DNA of 64,000 bases from Roseimaritima sediminicola (GCF_009618275.1 NZ_WIAD01000002.1:236914-300913); one strand, 5' to 3'; positions 27,245 to 36,955 are shown, counted from the first letter of the stretch. Notes: generated from the sequence alone by a model not told the origin. Numbers and translations: made by a program.

Positions 27245-27756
27245 TACACTTCCTCCGGGCGATCGGGTCCGTGGGGCGATTTTTCGTCCGCCGCGTCGCT
27301 CTCTTCCGCAGCCGCTCCCGCGGGATTTTCGTTCTCGGTGCTCTCGGTGCTCTCGAGCTCGACGGGCGGCGAACGGTCCGCGGGTTCGGAAAGTTCGGTC
27401 GATTGCAAGGACAGGTCGACCGGAGCGTGGTGAGGTTGCAGCAGTTCGGCGGGAGGTTGCGGCCCGGGCGTGAAGGGTGAATCTTGGGAACGTAATTTGC
27501 GTTCCCCCGACACAAAGGCGGGGAACCAACCGATCAAAAATGCCACGCTGCACAGGGCCATGAACCCCAAGACCAACAGGGCCATGGCGGCGATCGCGAC
27601 CAGGATCTCGCTGCCGCGCAGCGCCTGGCGGATCACCCATGCCAAGACGATGGCCGCGGTGAAGAGCCACAGGAAGGATCGGATCGAGAACTGAAAAAAG
27701 CTGGCCGAACGCGGCGGCTCGGCCCACTGTTTGGAGGATTCGAGAGAAGACAACAC
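27244..27756 (-). CDS. Small membrane protein, first gene of the ABC operon
   Basis: A 170-residue protein with two membrane helices (SFLWLFTAAIVLAWVIRQAL and LVAIAAMALLVLGFMALCSVAF) and an acidic, Ser/Glu/Pro-rich cytoplasmic tail. It opens a tightly coupled series of four genes; its stop codon shares a base with the next ATG. No family is recognised. It may regulate or scaffold the exporter. Confidence 0.75.
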   Translation of the reverse strand: MLSSLESSKQWAEPPRSASFFQFSIRSFLWLFTAAIVLAWVIRQALRGSEILVAIAAMALLVLGFMALCSVAFLIGWFPAFVSGERKLRSQDSPFTPGPQPPAELLQPHHAPVDLSLQSTELSEPADRSPPVELESTESTENENPAGAAAEESDAADEKSPHGPDRPEEV

Positions 27757-27911
27757 AGCGCCCCGGCGAAAAGGTTAGAAAAGCCAGCTTCACCGTTATA
27801 CACGATATTTGGGCGTCGTTTTCCTCCCTGCTTTCGACTGTTAGACTAGAAACTTGACGAGAGGCGTTTTTCGTCTCTCACACTCCACCCACTTACACGA
27901 CGAGCTGAACA

Positions 27912-29414
27912 ATGCGAGCTGCATGGTTGTCGGTCCCCTTGATGTTGGGACTGTTGCTACAGATGGGCTGTGATTCCACCACCGAACCGGAGACCGATGT
28001 CGACATCGTCCCGGTCACGCCAGGCGACCCGGTGGATACGGTTCCGGCGACGGAGCCGGATCCCGGCGAAGCGGCGGAGAACTCGCTGCAGTTGCCGCCC
28101 GCCGATGCGACGCCCGAAGACGCTCCCGCAGCCGAGACCGACGGCCTGCAGGCACCGCCCGTCGAAGAGGGTGCCGCGGCAGCCTCCGATCCTGACGCCA
28201 TGGTGGCGATCAAACCGGCGACGCCGGACGCCGCCGCCCAGAACGAGCTGGAACCGCAGAGCGAACCCGAACCGCTGTCGATCGGCAGCGAGGCGCCGGC
28301 TCTGGATGTCGAACACTGGGTGTCGAAGGATTTCGAGCCGGTCAGTGAATTCGAAGACGGGAAAGTGTATGTGGTCGAGTTTTGGGCCACCTGGTGCGGC
28401 CCCTGTGTCGCCAGCATGCCGCACCTGGCCGAAACGCAGGCAAAGTACCAGGACCAAGGCGTGCGGCTGATCAGCATCAGCAACGAAGATCTGGAGACGG
28501 TCGAAAAGTTTATGGAGCGTTCGGCTCCCGCCGGTGAAGACGGCGAAGAACGTACCTTCGGCGAGCTGACCAGTGCCTGGAGCGTGACGACCGACCCCGA
28601 TGGATCCTCCAATGCCGACTACATGGAAGCCGCCAATCAAAACGGCATTCCCACCGCGTTTATCGTCGGCAAAAGTGGGCACATCGAATGGATCGGTCAT
28701 CCCATGGGTATGGATGAACCGCTGGAGAAGGTCGTCGAGGGCAGCTGGGACCGCGAAGCCTACAAGGCGGAGTACCAGATGCAGGAACAATTGACCGAAG
28801 TGCAGATGATGGCCCGCCGCGGTCAATCCGACAAAGCCCTCGAGGCGCTCAACCAGCTGGATACCCAGCAGGTCAGCGATGACATGACCACGCAGATCAC
28901 CGGAGTCAAAATGCAGATCCTGGCCGGCATGCAGGACAAGACCGAGGAATTTACCCAGGTCGCCAGCCAGTTCCTGGACAAAGCCAGCGATCCGATGCAG
29001 ATCTATATGGGCACCTACTTCGTCAACCAAGCCGGAGAAGCCCACAAGCTGGATGCCGCCCTGGTCGAAAAGGCGATTGCCAAAGCGGAGACGGGCGTGA
29101 AGGATGCCGAGGACCAACTGCGTCCGGCCATGCTCGACACCATTGCTCACCTGCACGAACAAGCGGGCAACCTGGAAGCTGCGATCGCCGCCCAGCAGGA
29201 AGCCGTCGACAGCGCCGAAGGCCGCATGAAGGATCGCCTGCAAAGCTACCTTGACGAGCTGAAACAGAACAGCGACTCGGGGGATGCCGAAGCGGCCGCC
29301 GAAGCCGAAGCTCAAGAAAGCGCGGACGCCGGTGCGGAACCGGCCGGCGATGCCGAGGACGCGGAACCGGCGGTCGTCGAAGAACAGCCCGCTGGCGAAG
29401 AAGCCGCGGAATAG
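27912..29414 (+). CDS. TlpA-like thioredoxin-fold lipoprotein
   Basis: A 500-residue exported protein. A lipobox LLLQMGC places the modified Cys at about residue 20. An acidic Pro/Ala/Glu-rich linker of about 100 residues follows, then a thioredoxin-like domain beginning IGSEAPALDVEHW, with the redox motif WATWCGPC (Cys162 and Cys165). A helical, TPR-like C-terminal region (about residues 300-465) ends in a second acidic low-complexity tail. Such proteins reduce or shuffle disulfides on the outer face of the cytoplasmic membrane, for example for cytochrome c maturation. It is followed by the phosphopantetheinyl transferase gene after eight bases. Confidence 0.88.
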   Translation: MRAAWLSVPLMLGLLLQMGCDSTTEPETDVDIVPVTPGDPVDTVPATEPDPGEAAENSLQLPPADATPEDAPAAETDGLQAPPVEEGAAAASDPDAMVAIKPATPDAAAQNELEPQSEPEPLSIGSEAPALDVEHWVSKDFEPVSEFEDGKVYVVEFWATWCGPCVASMPHLAETQAKYQDQGVRLISISNEDLETVEKFMERSAPAGEDGEERTFGELTSAWSVTTDPDGSSNADYMEAANQNGIPTAFIVGKSGHIEWIGHPMGMDEPLEKVVEGSWDREAYKAEYQMQEQLTEVQMMARRGQSDKALEALNQLDTQQVSDDMTTQITGVKMQILAGMQDKTEEFTQVASQFLDKASDPMQIYMGTYFVNQAGEAHKLDAALVEKAIAKAETGVKDAEDQLRPAMLDTIAHLHEQAGNLEAAIAAQQEAVDSAEGRMKDRLQSYLDELKQNSDSGDAEAAAEAEAQESADAGAEPAGDAEDAEPAVVEEQPAGEEAAE

Positions 29415-29422
29415 TCGCCCTG

Positions 29423-30133
29423 ATGGGAATCGAAGTTTGGCACGCTGCCGCCGCCGTCGATCAAGGCGGCCCTCTGGAGGCGGCGTGCCAGCGGTGGCTC
29501 AGCCGGGAAGAACAGCAGCACGCCGAGCGCTACCGCAAGGCGACCACTCGCAACCAGTTCATCGTTGGCCGCGGGATGGCTCGCCGCTTGCTCGCAGAAC
29601 GCCTGAACTGCGAACCGCAAGCGATCCGTTTCCGGCATGCCGAGCACGGCAAGCCACATCTGGTGGACGAAGCCGGTATCGAATTCAACGTCGCGCATAC
29701 CGGCGGTCTGGTGGCCGTCGCCCTGGGCGGATCCGAACCCGTAGGCGTGGACGTCGAGTGCCTCTCGCGAAGGATCGATCTGGGGATTGCCCAGCGATAT
29801 TTCTCGGCCCCCGAAGTCGACTACCTGCATCGTCAGCCGGCGGCCCAGCAGCCCGAGGTCTTTCTGCGGATTTGGACGCTGAAAGAATCCTTCATCAAAG
29901 CCATCGGAACCGGTTTGACCATGCCGCTGGACCGGTTCGCGTTCGCGGCGCTGGACAGCGATCGACCGCAACTGAGTTTTGTCCCCGATGACTCGGAGCA
30001 AGCGAGGTTATGGGGCCCGGCCGGCCGTTGGCATTCGCAACTGCTCCGCCCGCAAGCGGATTACTTGATCGCCGTGACCACTCGCCGGGCCGACGCCCCG
30101 CCGATCAACCTACAGCCCTTCACAGTGGCATAG
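29423..30133 (+). CDS. 4'-phosphopantetheinyl transferase, Sfp type
   Basis: A 236-residue enzyme that transfers the phosphopantetheine arm of coenzyme A to carrier proteins. The Mg-binding motif reads VGVDVECLSRR (about residues 110-120) and the second motif is WTLKESFIKAIGTGL near residue 152. FRHAEHGKPHL and NVAHTGG, the substrate-binding stretches, are present. Length fits the Sfp/HetI type rather than the shorter AcpS. The carrier protein target (fatty acid, polyketide or nonribosomal peptide) is not shown by context. The last codons and the TAG stop fall inside the first copy of the dispersed repeat at 30123. Confidence 0.93.
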   Translation: MGIEVWHAAAAVDQGGPLEAACQRWLSREEQQHAERYRKATTRNQFIVGRGMARRLLAERLNCEPQAIRFRHAEHGKPHLVDEAGIEFNVAHTGGLVAVALGGSEPVGVDVECLSRRIDLGIAQRYFSAPEVDYLHRQPAAQQPEVFLRIWTLKESFIKAIGTGLTMPLDRFAFAALDSDRPQLSFVPDDSEQARLWGPAGRWHSQLLRPQADYLIAVTTRRADAPPINLQPFTVA

Positions 30134-30276
30134 GCTTCCAGCCTGTGAGCAGTGGCATAGGCTTCCAGCCTGTGAAGAAAACAGTGGCATAGGCTTCCAG
30201 CCTGTGAAGAATACAGTGGCATAGGCTTCCAGCCTGTGAAGATAGTTCCACTCACAGGCTGGAAGCCTATGCCACT
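30123..30276. repeat. Five copies of the GCATAGGCTTCCAGCC repeat
   Basis: Four direct copies start near 30123, 30151, 30183 and 30215 (spacing 28-32 bases), followed by one inverted copy ending at 30276. Each copy reads AGTGGCATAGGCTTCCAGCC plus TGTGA. The block spans the gap between the convergent transferase and MoxR genes and supplies the stop codon of the former. The final direct and inverted copies form a long stem-loop suited to termination. Confidence 0.92.
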
Positions 30277-30281
30277 GGCGA

Positions 30282-31256
30282 TCAATCTTCGTCGTCATCC
30301 TCGTCGCGATCCGGGTGCAGGGGATCGTCGGGATCGAAGAAGAAATCGGCTAGGCCCAGCGGAACGTTGTCGCCGCCCAGCGTCCGCTGTTTGCGTTCGG
30401 CCAAGGCTTCCAGATCGATGGCTTCCTCGCCCAAGCACCGCTCGAGGGCTTCGCGCCAGGCTTCGTCGCGCGAGATCGGGTGATCCGGATCCTGGGCCAT
30501 CCGTTTGAGGGCGAAGCGCAGCAGATTGATGCCATCGCGGGGCGAAAAGTCCAGCTTCAACTCGTGCGCGTGCTGCAAAAACTCCACCGTCATCGCCAGC
30601 ATCTCCGCCTCGGCAAAGGGCAGGTGGTACTGCAGGATCGCCATCTCATCCTGCTTGTCGGGAAACCCAACCTGCAAGGTCGGCTGCAGACGGCTGAGGA
30701 TGTAATCGGGAATCTCGAACGTCGATTCGTCCTGGTTCATCGTCACGGCGGCGCGGAAATCGCGATGCGCCGGAATGGAGATACCGGCGACGATCGATTC
30801 GACGTACCGCCGCTGGTCGAACAGCGGCGCCAGACTGGCCCAGGACTTTTCGTTCATCCGGTTGCCTTCGTCCAGCACGCACACCCCGCCGCGAATCATC
30901 GCCGTGACCAGCGGCGAAGCGTGGTAGGCGATCTTGCCATCCTGGGCCAACACCGGCGTGATCAACAGATCTTCCGGACGGGTATCGGCGGTGCACTGGT
31001 AGATGTACAGCGGCAGCTCGCTGGCCTGGGCCGCGGCAATCGCCAATTGGGTCTTGCCGATCCCTGGCGAGCCGACCAACCGCGGCGTCAGGGGCAGGTC
31101 GGATTCATCCAACATCACCCAACACGCCAACAACTGGGTCAGGATCTCCCGCTGACCGATCCATTTTCCAGGACTGGAGAATGGTTGGGCAAGTTTGAGC
31201 CGAATCCCGTCGATCTCGACGTGTCCATCCACCGGCTCGTTCCCTGTTTCGCTCAT
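30282..31256 (-). CDS. MoxR-like AAA+ ATPase
   Basis: A 324-residue ATPase with Walker [15 protein letters not shown] near residue 67, Walker [13 protein letters not shown], and a sensor 1 region [32 protein letters not shown] corresponds to the arginine-finger region. MoxR ATPases usually remodel or activate partner proteins with von Willebrand factor A domains; none is encoded next to it here. The tail is strongly acidic ([17 protein letters not shown]). I use the ATG at 31256; an upstream GTG at 31313 would add 19 residues with no family similarity. Confidence 0.88.
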   Translation of the reverse strand: MSETGNEPVDGHVEIDGIRLKLAQPFSSPGKWIGQREILTQLLACWVMLDESDLPLTPRLVGSPGIGKTQLAIAAAQASELPLYIYQCTADTRPEDLLITPVLAQDGKIAYHASPLVTAMIRGGVCVLDEGNRMNEKSWASLAPLFDQRRYVESIVAGISIPAHRDFRAAVTMNQDESTFEIPDYILSRLQPTLQVGFPDKQDEMAILQYHLPFAEAEMLAMTVEFLQHAHELKLDFSPRDGINLLRFALKRMAQDPDHPISRDEAWREALERCLGEEAIDLEALAERKQRTLGGDNVPLGLADFFFDPDDPLHPDRDEDDDED

Positions 31257-31384
31257 CGACAACACCGCTTGACCACAACACTGCTTGACCAGTCGCCACG
31301 CCAGCGGTTGCACCTCGCGATGCTACGGACCGCTGCGTGGTGGTGTCTATCGTATCGCGCACCCGGCCGCCTGTCAGTCGCCGG

Positions 31385-34300
31385 TCAGCGTGCCAACGGA
31401 ATCGATCCGTCCTGGTACCGCCAATCCTTGACGTAAGTTAACAGATCTCGCATCTGTTCGACGCTGAGCAGTTGTTCGAAGCCCTCGGGCATTAGCGAAA
31501 CGCCGGCGGTCGAGATGCTTTCGATCTCCTCCCTCGCCAGTTGGACCCGCTGGCCGCCCTGTTGTTGGAGGACGACCGTGTCGCCGGCGTCGGACAACAG
31601 CAAGCCATCCAGCAGGCGGCCGTCGACGGTCAGCACACTGTAGCGCAAGAACGCGGCGTCGATCGCGGCGTTGGGATCCAGGACGGCCGCCAGCAAAGCA
31701 GCCTTGGTCTTGGTTCGGCTGTCGGAGATATCCGGGCCGACATTGGTTCCCACCCCGCCGACCTGGTGGCACGCCGCACAGTGCTGGGAGAACAGCGCGG
31801 CGCCGGCCTGGGCGTTGCCCCGCTGCTCGAGCGCCAGAGCGTATTTGGCGATCACCTCGGAGCGATCCGCCCCGGCGGCCGCAAACGCCTTGGCCGCTCG
31901 CTTGCGGACCTCCGCATCGCTGTGCCGTTTCAGGCGATCCACGTTGTTCAGACCCACCAAGGGCATCGTGACCCGGCCGTCCTGAACGCGATCGAGCAAC
32001 CAGGCGATGGTCTGTTTGTCCCGCAGCAGGGCACCGATCGCCGCTTCGCGCACCGCCGGCGGCAATGCCGTCAGTTCCTCGTCCAACCACTGAAGGGCCC
32101 ACTCTCGATCGTGCCGGACCAACAAAGCCACGGCGGCTCGCCGCAGTTCGGCCGCTTCGCTCGGCTGCAGCAACCCTCGCACCACCGCAACGTGTTGCTC
32201 CGCCGCACCGATCTGCTCGAGCGCCAACTGCCGCAGCGGCAAGGGCTGGGAGGCGTCCGTCACCACCCCTGCGGCCAACTGGCGAGCCTGCTCCAGACGT
32301 TGTCCAGCGACTTCGCCCAGGGCCTGCGAACCGCCCGACCAACCGTCGACCAGGGCCAACAGCCGTACCGGATCCTCGGGTGCGTTTCGTAGTAACCGTG
32401 AATAAGTATCCGCATCGGACCGGCCGGCCTGCCGTGCCATGGTCTGCCAGAACCGCAGCGGCAAGTCCTTGACCTGCCGGTCCAACAAACGTTCTAGCAC
32501 CGCGGCGGCGACGGTGGGCGGAGCGGCGGCGAGCACTTTCTCGAACCACTGCTGGTGCCCGTCCTCGGCGGCCAAGCGAGCCAGCGCATCGAGGTCCGGT
32601 TGCGGTGCATCCGTTTCGGCCCCTAAGACCAACAGCACGGCGGCGGCCAAGCGAACGCTGGGGTCGGCGTCGTTGGCGGCCTGCCGCGCGAGCGCCGCTG
32701 CGTCCTGCCAGCGTTCCGGTTCCGCCGCGACCAACGTCAACGCCAACTCGCGCAGCCGGGGATCGTCCCGCTGGAGCAAGTGTTCCAGATCCGCCGTTTC
32801 CAGCCGCTGGTGATAGGCCAAAAACTGAGCCGCCCGCGCGATCGCCTCGGCGGTGGATTCGGCCGAACGCAACACCGCCTGCACCTCCGCGACCAGCGCC
32901 GGTGAGAGCGAGCGTTCCAGCAGCAGGCGTGAGGCTACGGCCCGGTGCCAGGGGTTCGGATGGCCTAGCAAGCGGACCGCCGCAGCGGGTTCGAGCGGAG
33001 CGATCGCCGCAGCGGGTTGGTGGGCCGCGTCACGCAGCCGCCAGATGCGGCCCTGGAATTCTCCCCAACGCATGTCTCGCCGCGTCTTCAGTTCATCGGG
33101 CATCCAGTCCGGGTGCTCGATCACCGCTCGCGACATATCGACGACGTACACACAGCCATCGGGGCCGTGGGCCAAATCCACCGGACGAAACCAATCGTCA
33201 CGGCTGGCCAAAGCCTCCACGCCCTCGGCTCGCCGGGACCGCAGCAGGCCATGTTCCGAAGCGGTCGTTTGTCGCTGGACAAGGTATCCGGTGGGTTCGC
33301 AAATCAGCAGATCCCGCGCCCAGGCCGCGGGCATGCCGGGACCGCAACCGCGGAGCACTCCGCAGGCGGCGCTGAACTGGCCCGCATGCAGATTGCTGGT
33401 CGTCCAAGCCTGGGCGATGGGCCGGACCTCGGAATTCGGTCCCACCGCGGCGGCGTCGTGCAGGGCGTCCCGCGGGGTCAACCGCGGACTGCGCTCGACC
33501 AACGCGTAGGGCAACACCGCCACGATCGCCGGATTGCGGTTGCTGCAGCCGATGCGGGTGCCAAAGTCGTCGATGGTCAGGCCGTATTGACTGTTGCCGG
33601 TCACCGGCCCAAAGAAACCGCCCCGCGGATCAAACGCGAAATCGACGCCGGTTAATTTCAGCGGGGCATCGCTTTGCCAACGCGGGTCCTCGCTGCGGAT
33701 CTGTCCGCCGCGCAAGCCCCCCGCGACGTACACCAGTCCGTCGGCGGCCAACACCGGATGGTTTGCGCGCAGCTGTTCGTTCTGCTGGGCGAACCCGGTG
33801 AACCACACCTCCTGGCGGTCGCAGTGCAAGTCGCCATCGTCGTCGGCGAAAAAGCAGATCTTTCCGGCCAGCGTGACGATCACACCGTTGCGGTACGGCT
33901 GCAAACCGGTGGGAAACATCAATCCATCGGCAAAGGTCGTCGCGGTTTCGAATCGTCCATCCGCATCACGATCTTCCAGAACGCGAATGCGTCCCTGCGG
34001 CGCTTGGTCGGGGCGGGGCAGGGGATAGTCTCGCATCTCCACAACCCACATCCGACCGGCAGCATCGAAACGGATCGCGATCGGATCCACGACCTGTGGC
34101 TCGCGGGCGGCCAGTTCCACGGCCAAGCCATCGGCCGTGACCAACGCCGCTTCGACCTGCTCGACCGAGCGGCTCGGAACGGCCGAATCGGACTCACCGG
34201 CCGCCGCGGTTTCCTCCGCCGGTCGCGTCCCGCCATCGGAGTCGTCGGCGGCGGTTAGGTGCGTCGGCGGCAGCCCAGCTAACGCACTCGCCAGAGCCAT

Positions 34301-34390
34301 ACACCCCAGCAGGGTTCGCGGTGTTCTCGTCGGTGTTGCGACAGCGCGAGCAGAAGCTTCGAACAACAGATAAAAGAGATTTCGCAGCAT
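31385..34390 (-). CDS. PVC-type heme-binding CxxCH protein with NHL/beta-propeller and HEAT regions
   Basis: A 1001-residue exported protein. After an N-terminal hydrophobic segment, residues about 85-440 form a sorbosone-dehydrogenase-like beta-propeller (GLAVELAAREPQVVDPIAIRF; MWVVEMRDYPLP; RPVDLAHGPDGCVYVVDM). A HEAT-like helical region spans about residues 470-840. The C-terminal cytochrome domain has the heme site QHCAACHQVGG (about residue 875) and the closing VSLMPEGFEQLLSVEQMRDLLTYVK. This family is expanded in Planctomycetes and Verrucomicrobia and is thought to oxidise sugars in the periplasm. Its neighbour on the same strand is a DUF1080 sugar hydrolase, which supports such a role. 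Confidence 0.93.
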   Translation of the reverse strand: MLRNLFYLLFEASARAVATPTRTPRTLLGCMALASALAGLPPTHLTAADDSDGGTRPAEETAAAGESDSAVPSRSVEQVEAALVTADGLAVELAAREPQVVDPIAIRFDAAGRMWVVEMRDYPLPRPDQAPQGRIRVLEDRDADGRFETATTFADGLMFPTGLQPYRNGVIVTLAGKICFFADDDGDLHCDRQEVWFTGFAQQNEQLRANHPVLAADGLVYVAGGLRGGQIRSEDPRWQSDAPLKLTGVDFAFDPRGGFFGPVTGNSQYGLTIDDFGTRIGCSNRNPAIVAVLPYALVERSPRLTPRDALHDAAAVGPNSEVRPIAQAWTTSNLHAGQFSAACGVLRGCGPGMPAAWARDLLICEPTGYLVQRQTTASEHGLLRSRRAEGVEALASRDDWFRPVDLAHGPDGCVYVVDMSRAVIEHPDWMPDELKTRRDMRWGEFQGRIWRLRDAAHQPAAAIAPLEPAAAVRLLGHPNPWHRAVASRLLLERSLSPALVAEVQAVLRSAESTAEAIARAAQFLAYHQRLETADLEHLLQRDDPRLRELALTLVAAEPERWQDAAALARQAANDADPSVRLAAAVLLVLGAETDAPQPDLDALARLAAEDGHQQWFEKVLAAAPPTVAAAVLERLLDRQVKDLPLRFWQTMARQAGRSDADTYSRLLRNAPEDPVRLLALVDGWSGGSQALGEVAGQRLEQARQLAAGVVTDASQPLPLRQLALEQIGAAEQHVAVVRGLLQPSEAAELRRAAVALLVRHDREWALQWLDEELTALPPAVREAAIGALLRDKQTIAWLLDRVQDGRVTMPLVGLNNVDRLKRHSDAEVRKRAAKAFAAAGADRSEVIAKYALALEQRGNAQAGAALFSQHCAACHQVGGVGTNVGPDISDSRTKTKAALLAAVLDPNAAIDAAFLRYSVLTVDGRLLDGLLLSDAGDTVVLQQQGGQRVQLAREEIESISTAGVSLMPEGFEQLLSVEQMRDLLTYVKDWRYQDGSIPLAR

Positions 34391-34547
34391 GGTATCGACT
34401 CGGTGGAACGTGCCGCGGAAAGACCAGCGGCAACGCGATCAAGGCAGGGTATTGGGAAGGGCAGGATGGCAATGGCAAGAAGGAGAGCGACGATTCTAAC
34501 CGCTCAACCATCGCCGGTGGGAACGGCGAACACCGCGGCGTCCACCA

Positions 34548-35549
34548 TTACTGGGGAACGACCCAAATATTGCGGAACACGACCGGGTTGCCGTGGTCTT
34601 GCAAAAACAACGCATCGCCCTCGGGACCTTCTTTGTGACGGCCGGGCGTCGCCGCGGGCAGTTCACGGTTCTCGTGGATGAGGACCCCGTTGTGACGGAC
34701 CGTGATTCGCGCGTTCTGCGTTTTTTCCCCGGCGTCGTTATAGCGAGCCGCTTGGAAGTCGATGTCATAGGTCTGCCACTGCAGAGGCGGCAAGCACATA
34801 TTTACTTCCGGTGGCGAAACCTTGTAGATCCCACCGCACTCGTTGTCCTTGCCTTCTAAACCGAACGAGTCCAAGACCTGCACCTCGTATCGGCTCTGCA
34901 CGTACACGCCACTGTTGCCCCGAGCCTGACCGCGGGCGTGTGGCATAAACGGTGTGCGGAATTCGATGTGCAGGCGGTGATCACCAAACTTCTGCTTGCT
35001 CTCGCACCCGCTGGCTGCCAACCATTTGCCCTCGACCAATTTGCCGTTCTTGAAATGTTGTGCGTCCCTGCCGTCGAACAACACCACGGCACCGGCGGGC
35101 GGTTCGGCGCCCAGCGTCGGGCTCTTGCGATCCACTTTTTTCAATCGACCCAGCACGTTGTCGTCTCGGATGATTCGCATCTCCTGGCCATCGACCACGA
35201 TCTCCGCCTTCTTGTGCTGGAAGCGGAGCTGGCCATCGACCAGCTGGGTCTTGATGCGAGTCACTTCATCGCCGCGCTGCCAGCCGTCGCCGGGCAGCCC
35301 GCCGGTATAGCCGACGACTTCGAACGTGCCATCGCCCAACGCGATCACCTGGGCGCCGAAGTCTTGCGTCCCGTTCTCCAGTGATACCCCTCCGGCATAC
35401 TCTCCCTGCATGGCGTAGTCTTCGCCCGCGGCTTGGATCGAGGTGATCGCCTTGCGTTTGTCGGCCGCAGTGGCCGGCAGGAGGATGGCGAACAACAAAG
35501 CGGCCGATGCCGTGCCGCGAAGCAGAACGGATAACGCATGGTGCAACAT
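34548..35549 (-). CDS. DUF1080 / 3-keto-disaccharide hydrolase domain protein
   Basis: A 333-residue secreted protein with a signal peptide (GTASAALLFAILLPATAAD). The C-terminal jelly-roll, about residues 140-333, is the DUF1080 (3-keto-disaccharide hydrolase) domain: AVVLFDGRDAQHFKNGKLVEGKWLA, HIEFRTPFMP, GNSGVYVQSRYEVQVLDSFG and a WQTYDIDFQAARY strand. The N-terminal part is a separate small domain. In the conserved order here it lies just upstream of the PVC-type cytochrome gene on the same strand. This supports joint periplasmic breakdown of keto-sugars. The ATG at 35549 starts the signal peptide; the frame extends upstream without similarity. Confidence 0.9.
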   Translation of the reverse strand: MLHHALSVLLRGTASAALLFAILLPATAADKRKAITSIQAAGEDYAMQGEYAGGVSLENGTQDFGAQVIALGDGTFEVVGYTGGLPGDGWQRGDEVTRIKTQLVDGQLRFQHKKAEIVVDGQEMRIIRDDNVLGRLKKVDRKSPTLGAEPPAGAVVLFDGRDAQHFKNGKLVEGKWLAASGCESKQKFGDHRLHIEFRTPFMPHARGQARGNSGVYVQSRYEVQVLDSFGLEGKDNECGGIYKVSPPEVNMCLPPLQWQTYDIDFQAARYNDAGEKTQNARITVRHNGVLIHENRELPAATPGRHKEGPEGDALFLQDHGNPVVFRNIWVVPQ

Positions 35550-35785
35550 GGGTGGACAACTCAATCGAAGTCGGAAGAAGTAACCAGCCACCGGCGCGGG
35601 CAAACGTCCGGAGGCCAAGCCAAAGAAACCGCTAGTATAAACGGCCCGCGAGCCCTGTGCCGGCCGGAGTCCGCCGCGTAGCGGAACGGCCTGTCGATTT
35701 ATTCGAAAACGCATTGTTTGTGTGAGCCGTTTGGGCGAACGCCCCGGTTCTGTGGTGACGAAACCGTGGCTAGCGCCTAGACGGC

Positions 35786-36231
35786 TCAGTTAAGGAACCG
35801 TTCGGGAATAATTCCGTTGTATACGGAATAGCCCAAGTTGCTCGCTGCAATACCGGCCGACTAGCGATAGACCGCTACGAATGGAAATGCTGGACTCTGA
35901 ACGGATTCTATGCGTGGAGACGACCTCGGTCGGAATCGCAGAGCGATGGCATGCGGTAGCCCCGGGCGCGAGCCCGGGGGAACACCAAAAAATCATCCGA
36001 AAGCCCTGGAAGGGCGACATGAGACCGTGTCAACATGCGCGGGTGGCTACTGCAGTTGATGTCGTCCCTCCGGGACTTGCGCGCGGTGGTGGGGGGCCTT
36101 ACCCTGGGTTGGCACCCAGGGCTACCACATGTCGCCACTCTGTGGCTGCCGCGCTGCAATTGCATCGGCCCTACAATGCTCCGGCAACCGATAGGAAAAG
36201 CCGGAGTTGTTTCCGAACGGTTCCTAATTGA
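35786..36231. mobile_element. MITE-like element with terminal inverted repeats
   Basis: The region upstream of the DUF1080 gene has no gene. Its ends are imperfect inverted repeats of about 30 bases: both contain GGAACCGTTCGG followed by a further AAxTCCG stretch, about 25 of 31 positions matching. Between them are several short hairpins (CCCCGGGCGCGAGCCCGGGG; CCCTGGGTTGGCACCCAGGG). No open frame resembling a transposase exists. This fits a non-autonomous miniature transposon. A target-site duplication is not evident. Confidence 0.6.
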
Positions 36232-36262
36232 CAGGCCGGGAACTCGCCGGAGTTCGAACCGA

Positions 36263-36282
36263 CTCGGCTGGGGACAGCCGAG
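36263..36282. terminator. Perfect 8-bp hairpin downstream of the small minus-strand gene
   Basis: CTCGGCTG and CAGCCGAG pair around a four-base GGGA loop. It lies 18 bases beyond the stop of the minus-strand gene ending at 36300. A U-run is lacking, so factor-independent termination is uncertain. Confidence 0.45.
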
Positions 36283-36299
36283 CTACTATGGCTGCGGTT

Positions 36300-36683
36300 C
36301 TAATGGACCAAGGCCAGGACGGGCGTGGCGGTGGCGGCTACGGGAGCCGGCAGGACGCGGCGGGGCGTCAAGCCGGCAGCCACGAACAACCGGCTGACCG
36401 CCGTCATCATGCGGTGCCACTGCTCGATCAATTCGGGCACCTCGATCCGGCCATCCTCGCTCCGCTCCAGCCCCCGCTGGCTGACCGTCACGGTCGTGTC
36501 CAGGTGCAGCAGGGCTTCGAGCACCAGGTGGTCGCGGCGATCCTGTTCGCTCAGATCCGGATCGTCGTAGATCCACAGATGCGGCGAGAGCGCTTCGTCG
36601 ATCAGCCGCATGGCGGCCTGGCGAGCGTTGGGAGCCGAAACGATCAACGACTGCGAACCACAGATGGCGTAATACTTGGGCAT
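36300..36683 (-). CDS. Conserved hypothetical protein
   Basis: A 127-residue soluble protein starting MPKYYAICGSQSLIVSAPNARQAAM, with an LWIYDDPDLSEQDRR stretch in the middle and an Ala/Val-rich C-terminus. The start pattern (protein read-out of a YYAICG strand followed by a helix) recurs in planctomycete small proteins of unknown role. The ATG at 36683 is preceded by GGAAGG, supporting it over the codon seven positions upstream. No function is recognised. Confidence 0.65.
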   Translation of the reverse strand: MPKYYAICGSQSLIVSAPNARQAAMRLIDEALSPHLWIYDDPDLSEQDRRDHLVLEALLHLDTTVTVSQRGLERSEDGRIEVPELIEQWHRMMTAVSRLFVAAGLTPRRVLPAPVAATATPVLALVH

Positions 36684-36881
36684 CGAACTACCTTCCTTGA
36701 GCAAGCGATGGGATGACTTTGCGGCCGGTTTGCCGCCGGGACATCAGGGTTATCGCACGGCCCTGTGACACGTTCGGTCACGACGCTTCGGCAACGCGGC
36801 CGATTCCGGCCAGCGGGCTGTCGATCTATCGATCCGCTCAAACGCTAGCCGCGTTTTCGTCAGCATTGGATTTCAGGGTCT

Positions 36882-36955
36882 GGCCGTAGCTGAAGTCGCC
36901 AGACTTTGGACCTTTTCGCCGCTTCCATCCAATCTCTGGCGAGATCAGCTACCCT
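36882..36955. repeat. Dispersed hairpin, second copy
   Basis: Arms 36882-36912 and 36928-36955 form an imperfect inverted repeat with the same core as the hairpin at 22143 (GTAGCTGAA...TCGCC). It lies in the 399-base gap between divergent genes, where nothing else is seen, so here it is not at a gene end. Confidence 0.6.

Noticed and set aside
31257..31313. Upstream GTG start for the MoxR ATPase
   Set aside because: The extra 19 residues have no similarity to the family and no ribosome binding site supports that start.
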